Positions 1 to 5,296 of a DNA stretch of 5,296 nt are shown here, piece after piece (position 1 is the stretch's first letter; every line of letters starts with the position of its first letter). The stretch is taken from NCBI GenBank assembly GCA_937941745.1, contig CALDGV010000557.1, positions 1-5,296 of the forward strand, given 5' to 3'. This DNA comes from an uncultured Prosthecobacter sp. (GTDB lineage Bacteria > Verrucomicrobiota > Verrucomicrobiia > Verrucomicrobiales > Verrucomicrobiaceae). The notes beneath the pieces were generated by a model. That model made no database searches, had not been told where the DNA came from, and worked only from the letters and a program-made list of their open reading frames with translations. The translations under genes and the position numbers were made by a program.

Positions 1-209
1 AGGATGAGACGCTGGCCTGCGGCACGGGGATGGTGGCCAGCGCGCTGATCCATCACGAACTGACCGGCGCGAACAGCCCGGTGAGCGTGCTGGTGAAGGG
101 CGGAGACACGCTGCGTGTCGGCTTCACAGAATCCGCGCCGCATGAATACACCGACGTGACGCTGCTCGGCCCGGCGGATGTCGTCTTTACGGGCGTGGTG
201 ACGCTTTGA
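1..209 (+). CDS. dapF: Diaminopimelate epimerase, C-terminal fragment (5' end outside window)
   Basis: The reading frame is open from the left edge and ends at TGA 207-209. It leaves 68 complete codons, roughly the last quarter of a protein that is usually about 270-290 residues. It opens with DETLACGTG, the signature around the second catalytic cysteine of DapF (codon at 18-20). DapF uses a Cys/Cys acid-base pair to convert LL- to meso-diaminopimelate in the cytoplasm; meso-DAP goes to peptidoglycan and lysine. The tail VKGGDTLRVGF followed by DVTLLGPADVVFTG matches the usual family ending, in which the last beta-strands carry a GPA-V-F-G pattern. The partner cysteine lies in the missing N-terminal half. 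The downstream neighbour, dapA, belongs to the same pathway, which supports the call. The gene appears intact at its 3' end, and nothing suggests decay. Confidence 0.93.
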   Translation, partial: DETLACGTGMVASALIHHELTGANSPVSVLVKGGDTLRVGFTESAPHEYTDVTLLGPADVVFTGVVTL

Positions 210-300
210 TCGCAGCGCCATGAACAGCTGAGTGACGGAACCCCGGCAACCAGCATCAACCAAGCCTTCTGGGAAGCCGCCAAGGCGCAGCGCCCAGCCT

Positions 301-355
301 CAATTTAAAATTTTCAGTTTTCATTTCCCTGTTTCAGTCCTCTGCTGCCGCAGCA
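301..355 (+). promoter_or_regulatory. AT-rich leader with small hairpin upstream of dapA
   Basis: The 168-bp dapF-dapA gap is GC-rich until about 300, then shifts to a run rich in A and T (about 302-335). This run includes TAAAAT at 306-311, one mismatch from a -10 box, but no recognisable -35 lies at normal spacing. After it, TGCTG (343-347) and CAGCA (351-355) form a perfect 5-bp stem with a CCG loop, followed by a pyrimidine-rich stretch (TTCCTTTTT) that ends about 12 bases before the dapA ATG. The hairpin plus T-rich tail could be a weak terminator for dapF or a leader structure for dapA. The composition change suggests that dapA has its own promoter. No known lysine riboswitch fits in this space. 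The call rests on composition and one short stem only. Confidence 0.3.
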
Positions 356-377
356 TTCCTTTTTCCACCCAAGCACC

Positions 378-1256
378 ATGTTCGCCGGAACCCACACCGC
401 CATTGTCACCCCTTTCCGAAACGGCCAGATCGATGAGGAAGCGCTCAAAAAGCTGGTCGATTTCCAGTTTGCCAACGGCGTGACCGGCGTGGTGCCCTGC
501 GGCACGACCGGGGAGTCCCCGACACTCGACTACGATGAGCATGAGCGCGTGGTGAAACTGACGGCTGAATTTGCCCAGGGCCGTGGCGTGGTGATGGCGG
601 GCACGGGCTCCAACAGCACCCGTGAGGCGGTGGAGATGACCGAAGAAGCGGAGGCCGCAGGCGCGACGGCGATCCTTCAGGTGGCTCCTTATTACAACAA
701 GCCGACGCCGGAGGGGCTCTTCCAGCACTTCAAGGCCGTGGCCCAGAGCACGAAGCTGCCGATCATGCTTTACAGCATCCCCGGCCGCTGCGGCATCGAG
801 ATCGGGCTGGATGTGCTGGTGCGCCTCGTGGAGGCCTGCCCCAACATCTGCGCCATCAAGGAGGCCGGCGGCAATCCTGAGCGCGTGAATCAGATGAAGC
901 AGATCCTTCCGGAGAGCTTTGAAATCCTTTCGGGGGATGACAGCCTGACCCTGCCCTTCATGGCCGTGGGTGCCGTGGGCGTGGTCAGCGTGGCCTCCAA
1001 CCTGATTCCCAAGCAGATCAGCGACATGGTGAAGCTGGCCCTGGCCGGGGACTTCGCGGGCGCCGGGAAGCTGCACCATCAGTATTATCCGCTGCTGGCG
1101 GCCTTCCTGAAGCTTTCGACCAACCCGATCCCGATCAAGGCGGCGATGTCGCTGGCCGGTCACTGCGCCAACGAACTGCGCCTGCCGATGGTGGCGCTGG
1201 AGGAGGCGAAGCTGGCTGAACTGAAGGCCACGATGCAGAAGCTGGGGCTGCTCTGA
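378..1256 (+). CDS. dapA: 4-hydroxy-tetrahydrodipicolinate synthase (dihydrodipicolinate synthase)
   Basis: The product condenses pyruvate with L-aspartate-4-semialdehyde, the first committed step of diaminopimelate/lysine synthesis, in the cytoplasm, usually as a homotetramer. The protein has 292 residues, the same length as the E. coli enzyme, and forms a single TIM barrel of the DapA/NanA class I aldolase family. Visible active-site features are CGTTGES (41-47, pyruvate-binding Thr pair), APYYNKPT (103-110), Tyr132 and Arg137 in LYSIPGRCG (catalytic Tyr and substrate-carboxylate Arg), the Schiff-base Lys161 in AIKEAGG, SGDD (185-188) and NPIPIK (249-254). All key residues are present, so it should be active. 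The ATG at 378 gives the standard MF-G-AIVTPF beginning. No Shine-Dalgarno precedes it; the upstream bases are pyrimidine-rich. It lies 168 bp after dapF on the same strand. NanA or KDG aldolase paralogs are unlikely given the motif fit and the dapF neighbour. Confidence 0.97.
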   Translation: MFAGTHTAIVTPFRNGQIDEEALKKLVDFQFANGVTGVVPCGTTGESPTLDYDEHERVVKLTAEFAQGRGVVMAGTGSNSTREAVEMTEEAEAAGATAILQVAPYYNKPTPEGLFQHFKAVAQSTKLPIMLYSIPGRCGIEIGLDVLVRLVEACPNICAIKEAGGNPERVNQMKQILPESFEILSGDDSLTLPFMAVGAVGVVSVASNLIPKQISDMVKLALAGDFAGAGKLHHQYYPLLAAFLKLSTNPIPIKAAMSLAGHCANELRLPMVALEEAKLAELKATMQKLGLL

Positions 1257-1289
1257 GCACCCGCGCCCTGCCGAAGAGAAAATGGGATT

Positions 1290-1316
1290 CAGGCATTGCC
1301 TTGAAGGCATGGCCTG
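1290..1316 (+). repeat. Two-part inverted repeat between dapA and the zinc-ribbon gene
   Basis: CAGGC (1290-1294) pairs with GCCTG (1312-1316), and TGCCT (1297-1301) pairs with AGGCA (1305-1309). They are separated by a 2x2 mismatch (AT against TG) around a TGA loop. This gives ten base pairs, mostly G:C, located 33 bases after the dapA stop. No T-run follows, so it is not a canonical intrinsic terminator. An alternative stem, ATGGC (1309-1313) with GCCAT (1318-1322), overlaps it and is mutually exclusive with it. The structure may mark an mRNA processing or termination point, or slow ribosome entry to the next gene, whose start lies about 18 bases downstream. The pairing is directly visible; any function is inference. 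Confidence 0.45.
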
Positions 1317-1334
1317 CGCCATCATGCCGTGTCC

Positions 1335-2039
1335 ATGCATCCCGAGATCCCGAAACTCCTCCAGCTTCAAGAACGCGACCAGCGCATCCGCGCCCTCCAA
1401 AAAGACCTCAAGGACGTGCCCCGGCATGAAGCGGCGGCCAAAACCCAGCTCGCAGGGGATACGGCGGCGGTCGAAGCCGCCACGCTCAAGGTGAAGGAGA
1501 TCGAGGTGAAGATCAAAGGGGTGGAGCTCGACATCCAGACCCGGAGAAACACGATCAAGCGACTGGGCGACCAGCAGTTTGAAACCCGCAAGAATGACGA
1601 GTTCCAGGCCCTGGGCGTGGAGATCCAGCGCTACGAGGCGGATGTGCGCACGCTGGAAGACAAGGAGCTGGAGCACATGGAAGAACTGGAGACGGCCAAG
1701 GCCGTCCTCAAGGAAGCCCAGGGCAAGCTGGCCCTGACCCAGGGGCGGGTGAACGAAGAACTCAAAGCCCTGGCCGAGCGTGCTGAAGGGCTGAAAACGC
1801 GCCTCGCCGAGGTGGAAGCGGAGCGCCGCAGCCTGGCCGCGCCGATTGAGCCGGGCCCGCTCGACCTCTACCAGCGCATCTTCACCAAGAAGGGGGATGC
1901 CGGTGTGGCTCCGCTCGAAAACGGCATCTGTGGCGGCTGCCACATGAAGGTTGTCTCAGGCACCATCCAGACTGCCCGTGGCGCTGAAACCCTGGCGCAG
2001 TGTGACAGCTGCGGACGCATCCTTTATCTGGTGGAGTAG
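1335..2039 (+). CDS. Coiled-coil C4 zinc-ribbon protein, COG1579 family (HP0958/CT398-like)
   Basis: The 234-residue product has two parts. Residues about 8-168 form a long, highly charged, heptad-like helical region, expected to fold as an antiparallel coiled-coil hairpin. It includes QQFETRKNDEFQALGVEI (80-97), a stretch conserved in COG1579. The C-terminal zinc ribbon has CGGC (199-202) and CDSC (223-226), two CxxC knuckles 20 residues apart that together should bind one Zn. Relatives include Helicobacter HP0958/FlgZ, which binds RpoN and flagellin mRNA, and chlamydial CT398/CdsZ, linked to type III secretion; most family members have no defined role. No signal peptide is seen, so it is presumably cytoplasmic. 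I prefer ATG 1335; an in-frame GTG at 1329 would add two residues. Neither start has a Shine-Dalgarno. It is 78 bp after dapA on the same strand, so co-transcription is possible. The gene ends inside the palindrome shared with the convergent gene. Confidence 0.88.
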   Translation: MHPEIPKLLQLQERDQRIRALQKDLKDVPRHEAAAKTQLAGDTAAVEAATLKVKEIEVKIKGVELDIQTRRNTIKRLGDQQFETRKNDEFQALGVEIQRYEADVRTLEDKELEHMEELETAKAVLKEAQGKLALTQGRVNEELKALAERAEGLKTRLAEVEAERRSLAAPIEPGPLDLYQRIFTKKGDAGVAPLENGICGGCHMKVVSGTIQTARGAETLAQCDSCGRILYLVE

Positions 2040-2052
2040 CACCCGCTACTCC
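2033..2052. terminator. Palindrome spanning both convergent stop codons, candidate bidirectional terminator
   Basis: GGAGTAGC (2033-2040) and GCTACTCC (2045-2052) form a perfect 8-bp stem with the 4-nt loop ACCC. The plus-strand gene stops with TAG at 2037-2039 and the minus-strand gene stops with TAG at 2048-2046, so each arm carries one stop codon at the mirrored position. Beyond the stem, CTGG and CCCAG flanks could extend the pairing after a short bulge. No T-run follows on either strand, so it is not a textbook Rho-independent terminator. Its position as the only structure in a 6-bp convergent junction makes a shared transcript end the simplest reading. The pairing is exact; termination is inferred. 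Confidence 0.55.
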
Positions 2053-2993
2053 TCACCCAGAAACACATCCACCTGCTGGCCCACGTAAAGGCTTTTGCCT
2101 TCAGGCACAGGCAGACGGTAGATCACCTGAAGCACGCGGGTGTCCACACGCTCCGTGCTGGCTCCGGTGAGAGACTGCTTGGGGATGACGAAGGGCTCAA
2201 TGCGCACAAACTCAAGGTTATAGCCCGTCTGGCTGTCACCCTTCAAGAAAGCCTTCGCCGGCATCCGGGGCCGCACGGCGACGGCATTCTGCTCATCCAC
2301 ATCGGCGCGCACCTGGAGGGTGTCCACCTCACCAAGCACGATGGCGGGCAGGCGGTTGGCTGGAGAGGCGTACTCACCGGCACGGATGTTCACCTGAAGG
2401 ATGCTTCCATCCCGGGGAGCCTTGACCGTCAGGCGCTCGATCAGCAGGCGGGTCTGCTTCACGGCGGCATGGGAGGCCTGAAGCTGGGCCTCGGCCTGGA
2501 CCGCCTGCGCTCGTGCGACGGAGACATCATTGATGCGGTTCTTGAGGTCATCCTGGGTGATCGCACGCTGGTCAGGCACGGACTTTAGGCGGTCGAGCAT
2601 GTCCTGCTGCTTCGCGAGCTGGGCCTGGACGATCTCCAGCGTGGCCTGGTTCACCGCGATGGCTGCCTCCTGGCTGATGAGCTGGGCCTGAAGTTCGCGG
2701 TCGTCGAGCTGCATCAGGCGGTCACCCTTCTTCACCTTCTGCCAGACCTTGACGAAGACCTCGGTGACCAGGGCCGGGGCGGGCGGGCCGATGTTCACGT
2801 TCTCATCCAATGCCTCAAGAATGCCGGTGGCAGCCACACCCTTGGCAAAAGGCTTCTCCGGAGGCTTCACGGGCGGCGGCGTGATCGGTGTCTCCTGGGC
2901 ACGGATCTTGTCCATGACCAGGGACATCTGCCACAGGCCTGCGATCGCAAGGGCGATGCTGCCGTAGCGCACCACGGAGGGGATGAAGCTCAT
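2046..2993 (-). CDS. HlyD/MacA-type periplasmic adaptor (membrane fusion protein) of an efflux or secretion system
   Basis: The 315-residue product starts at ATG 2993 (MSFIPSVVRYG). It has one N-terminal hydrophobic segment (about 8-27) that should anchor it in the inner membrane, then a Pro-rich linker (TPITPPPVKPPEKP, 35-48). The adaptor core follows: first lipoyl-like half (about 67-98, with VTEVFVKVWQKVKKGDRL), an Ala/Gln-rich coiled-coil hairpin (about 100-184), second lipoyl half (188-209, LTVKAPRDGSILQVNIRAGE), then a beta-barrel with LQVRADVDEQNA (226-237) and the terminal YVGQQVDVFLGEE. Such proteins bridge an inner-membrane ABC or RND pump to an outer-membrane channel. A reading frame open further upstream to 3122 would overlap the preceding gene and move the membrane segment inward, so this start is preferred. 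It has no Shine-Dalgarno. It lies 67 bp after the propeller gene and is likely co-transcribed with it. It is the last gene on its strand before the convergent junction, so no pump gene follows it. Confidence 0.9.
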   Translation of the reverse strand: MSFIPSVVRYGSIALAIAGLWQMSLVMDKIRAQETPITPPPVKPPEKPFAKGVAATGILEALDENVNIGPPAPALVTEVFVKVWQKVKKGDRLMQLDDRELQAQLISQEAAIAVNQATLEIVQAQLAKQQDMLDRLKSVPDQRAITQDDLKNRINDVSVARAQAVQAEAQLQASHAAVKQTRLLIERLTVKAPRDGSILQVNIRAGEYASPANRLPAIVLGEVDTLQVRADVDEQNAVAVRPRMPAKAFLKGDSQTGYNLEFVRIEPFVIPKQSLTGASTERVDTRVLQVIYRLPVPEGKSLYVGQQVDVFLGEE

Positions 2994-3060
2994 GCCAGTG
3001 CATACGCGGGCGGCCCGGAAAAGGCAACCGCAGGCGCAGCCGGGCACAGGCAGTAGCGGC

Positions 3061-5296
3061 TCAGCGTCCCGCCACGCCGCCCTTGATCTCGCGGGCGTCA
3101 GTGCGGAGCACCTCGATGCCATTGATCACAGGCTGGCCACTGGCTTCAGCCTTGGGATCGGAGGGAACGAGGTCGAGACGAAGATGGTCGGTGACCGGGA
3201 TGCGCACGAACTCCTCCATGATGGCCTTCTGCGCGCCCCCCGCCTTGGCGGCGACATCGAGGCCTTTGAGCACCGTCTTGCCCTGAAGCTGGACATCAAA
3301 GATGCGCTGGCCGGGCTTGTCGCCCTTCGGTGCGGCAAAATAGAGGCGCACAGTGTAGGTTTCCGGCTTCTCCCCCTTGCCGATGAGGGGCAGCTCGGCG
3401 TGCTGAAGGCCACGTGCGCCAGAGGTGAAGATCCACGGCACCTGGGTGCCCTCGATCTTGTGGGATGCTTCGTTCGTGGCAAAGAACTCGCCGCCCTTGG
3501 CCAGATCGTGATTAAGGCTCAACGGAAGGTCGATGCCGGCACGTGAAGAAGGCCGTGGATAGCCAAGCCAGAGCTTGCCTGTGGCATCGCGGCGGTCCCC
3601 GGGAGCACCGAAGTTCAGCGCCATGTGCTGCACGGGCGTGGAGGCTCCGTTGGCGCTGTAAACGCCCCAGCTCATGCGGTCGTCACGCGGTTCAAAGACG
3701 ATGGTGGAGGCGATGGAGAACAGGCAGACGCAGCCCGCACTGGCTTCGGGAATCATCACCAGGCCATTGGCCGGAATCGTGTTGATCCAGCAGCCGAGCC
3801 GCTGCCCGGCGAAGTGCTCCGTGCCCTCATCCTCATCCATGTTGTAGTAGGCGGTGGATTTGGAGCGGAAGAACATCAGGTTCGCCGTGGCGGAAAGTGC
3901 GCCGCAGTGGTGGCCAGGCCGCGCAAACATCCAGGGCGACTTCTCGCCAGTCAGAGGATGTGTGCGCATCTTTTGCTCGCCCGTGTAAAGGTCGTAGGCC
4001 CAGGGTTCGGCGATGACCTCGTTGCCGATGACAATCGGGCGGCTGCGGTAGTTTGCGTCCTTGGCCCAAATCTTGTTCCCCTTCTCCGCATCCAGCACCA
4101 CGAGCCGGCGGCGGGCAAATTCACCCGCCAGGAACTGCTCCCAGTAGTGGCCGGTGGCGTTGGCGCCGCTGAGCACCAGGTGGCCGTTTTGATACATCAT
4201 CGTCAGTGCACCACCGCCGATGCCGATCTCACTGCAGTCGGTGACGTCCACCGGGTTGGCCCACTGCTGCTTTCCTGTTTTGGCATCGAGAGCCACAGCC
4301 ATGCGGATGTCCGCCTTCTTGATCCGCTCCTCGGCGATCTCCTTCTCCTTGCCCGAAAGCTTGGCGAGTTCTGTTTTGTCCTGGCGGAGCATGTCCTCGC
4401 GCTGTTCAGCAGTGAGCGAGGCATCAATGAAGAACACCCGGCCATCTCCGATGGCGATGGAGACATGCGAGATGTGCTTGCCCTGGTGCGTCCACTTGAG
4501 CTCACCGGTCTGCACATCATAGGCAAACAGCACGTCGGTGGAGATGGAGGCGCTCTTGCCACGGCGGGCGTTTTCATGCGCGTTTTCCACACGCTGCGTC
4601 ACGGTGCCAAAAAGCAGGCCCTCATGATGGGCCAGGTAGCCCCACTGGAGGTTGGGCTTGCTCTCTCCAGGGATCTTCAATTCGCGCACGGTCCTGCCCG
4701 TGGCGGCGTCAAACTGGAGGCACTTGTCATCCAGCAGCATGAAGAGGTAGTCATCGCTCGCCGCCATGTTGCCGGGTTCCCGTGAATTGAACACGCCAAT
4801 GCGCATGGCACCGGGGTTCTTCACCTCCCAGAGAAACTGTCCGTTGAAAGCATCATGCGCCTGGATGCTGGTCTCCCCCTGGGTGAAAAGCCTGCCATTG
4901 ACCGAAAGTGGTCCCACCGCGCCATCGTGGCGGTTCACGGCCTCGCCGGGTCCTGGATCGCCATACCACAGCACGTTCAGGCCGCCTTTCACGCGCTGAT
5001 CGTTGTTGCTGCTCGTGTTGCCGGCGTTGCCGTATTGGTGGGACCAGGAATCAGCACCGGGCAAGGCAGCCCGTTTGAGCAGGGTCCAGTCACCAGACTG
5101 GGTGATCGCGGCTTTTTCCTCCTTGAGCTTCGTGCTGGCGAGCCATTCTCCGGCATTGGTCTGCCTGCCCGGAGCACCAAAGCACATCACACCGCCGATC
5201 GGCTTGAGGGTGCGGGCGACCTCAGTCGGCACGCCAGGAACCTTGCCCGTGAGCAGGAGCGAGTCAGAGACGATGAGGTTCGCGAAATAGCTCGAA
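3061..5296 (-). CDS. Methyltransferase-like / PQQ-like beta-propeller / malectin-like fusion protein (N-terminus outside window)
   Basis: The frame stays open to the right edge, giving 744 visible residues (numbered here from the first full codon, 5295-5293) and ending at TGA 3063-3061. Residues 1-40 (FANLIVSDSLLL, then EVARTLKPIGGVMCFG) match the last strands of a class I SAM-methyltransferase fold, where the phrase L-P-GG is typical. Residues 79-97 (PGADSWSHQYGNAGNTSSN) open a PQQ-like propeller. It has repeats of the form D-x-x-TG-x-x-x-W: AHDAFNGQFLWEV (146), QFDAATGRTVREL (194), AYDVQTGELKWTH (258), ALDAKTGKQQWAN (335), VLDAEKGNKIWAK (400) and AYDLYTGEQ (433). A conserved block around GCWINTIPANGLVMIPEASAG (501-521) follows. 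Residues about 558-730 look malectin-like: YTVRLYFA, GQRIFDVQLQGKTVLKG and PVINGIEVLR. There is no vicinal Cys-Cys as in quinoprotein dehydrogenases and no CxxCH haem site, so a redox enzyme is not supported. An in-frame GTG at 5232 would cut the methyltransferase core and is not preferred as the start. The protein is likely exported, with a binding or scaffold role; the exact function is unknown. Confidence 0.85.
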   Translation of the reverse strand, partial: SSYFANLIVSDSLLLTGKVPGVPTEVARTLKPIGGVMCFGAPGRQTNAGEWLASTKLKEEKAAITQSGDWTLLKRAALPGADSWSHQYGNAGNTSSNNDQRVKGGLNVLWYGDPGPGEAVNRHDGAVGPLSVNGRLFTQGETSIQAHDAFNGQFLWEVKNPGAMRIGVFNSREPGNMAASDDYLFMLLDDKCLQFDAATGRTVRELKIPGESKPNLQWGYLAHHEGLLFGTVTQRVENAHENARRGKSASISTDVLFAYDVQTGELKWTHQGKHISHVSIAIGDGRVFFIDASLTAEQREDMLRQDKTELAKLSGKEKEIAEERIKKADIRMAVALDAKTGKQQWANPVDVTDCSEIGIGGGALTMMYQNGHLVLSGANATGHYWEQFLAGEFARRRLVVLDAEKGNKIWAKDANYRSRPIVIGNEVIAEPWAYDLYTGEQKMRTHPLTGEKSPWMFARPGHHCGALSATANLMFFRSKSTAYYNMDEDEGTEHFAGQRLGCWINTIPANGLVMIPEASAGCVCLFSIASTIVFEPRDDRMSWGVYSANGASTPVQHMALNFGAPGDRRDATGKLWLGYPRPSSRAGIDLPLSLNHDLAKGGEFFATNEASHKIEGTQVPWIFTSGARGLQHAELPLIGKGEKPETYTVRLYFAAPKGDKPGQRIFDVQLQGKTVLKGLDVAAKAGGAQKAIMEEFVRIPVTDHLRLDLVPSDPKAEASGQPVINGIEVLRTDAREIKGGVAGR

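Noticed and set aside
232..483. Possible small protein starting with GTG in the dapF-dapA gap
   Set aside because: It overlaps the first 106 bases of dapA in another frame, has a low-complexity Pro/Ser-rich sequence and has no ribosome-binding signal.
321..1943. 540-codon open frame on the minus strand, antisense to dapA and most of the zinc-ribbon gene
   Set aside because: It lies opposite two well-supported genes and crosses their intergenic gap. Its product is rich in His, Arg, Leu and Gly with no recognisable domain, as expected from the antisense of GC-biased codons.
3013..3045. GCCCGG / CCGGGC inverted repeat between the propeller and adaptor genes
   Set aside because: The stem is only 6 bp, the loop is 21 nt and there is no T-run, so it is likely to arise by chance at this GC content.
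2994..3122. N-terminal extension of the adaptor gene up to 3122
   Set aside because: The added 43 residues (Ala/Arg/Cys-rich) overlap the end of the propeller gene and would push the membrane anchor away from the N-terminus. ATG 2993 gives a normal anchored adaptor.
3625..4785. 386-codon open frame on the plus strand, antisense to the propeller gene
   Set aside because: It is fully inside the propeller gene, the composition is typical of an antisense GC-rich frame, and the sense strand shows clear repeat motifs.
5230..5232. GTG at 5232 as the true start of the propeller protein
   Set aside because: The frame continues open to the window edge with methyltransferase-like sequence, and starting here would cut through that domain.
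3061..5296. Quinoprotein alcohol dehydrogenase
   Set aside because: The propeller repeats are PQQ-like, but there is no adjacent Cys-Cys pair or haem-binding CxxCH, and the flanking domains do not fit that enzyme class.

Overview
The window is about 5.3 kb of GC-rich, gene-dense bacterial DNA. It most resembles Verrucomicrobiota (PVC superphylum). The evidence is the propeller protein at the right end, whose methyltransferase-propeller-malectin-like architecture I know mainly from Planctomycetes and Verrucomicrobia. None of the three complete genes has a Shine-Dalgarno sequence, which also fits. This placement is inference, because no rRNA or marker gene is present.

Left half, plus strand (1-2039). 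This part holds the 3' end of dapF (diaminopimelate epimerase, with its catalytic-Cys ACGTG motif), then a complete dapA (4-hydroxy-tetrahydrodipicolinate synthase), then a coiled-coil plus C4 zinc-ribbon protein of the COG1579 / HP0958 / CT398 type. DapA and DapF act early and late in the diaminopimelate/lysine pathway, which feeds peptidoglycan and protein synthesis. The 168-bp dapF-dapA gap holds an AT-rich patch and a small hairpin. The 78-bp dapA-zinc-ribbon gap holds a two-part hairpin.

Right half, minus strand (2046-5296). A large envelope-type protein enters from the right edge. It contains the tail of a SAM-methyltransferase-like Rossmann domain, a PQQ-like (BamB-like) beta-propeller and a C-terminal malectin-like domain. 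After a 67-bp gap it is followed by a HlyD/MacA-type periplasmic adaptor (membrane fusion protein). The two are probably co-transcribed. No ABC permease or RND pump lies within the window.

The two halves converge. The zinc-ribbon and adaptor genes end 6 bp apart, and both stop codons lie inside one perfect 8-bp stem with a 4-nt loop, which could serve as a shared two-way transcript end. The most unusual items are the three-domain fusion, this stop-codon palindrome and the adaptor without a visible partner. I saw no mobile element, CRISPR array, tRNA or rRNA.
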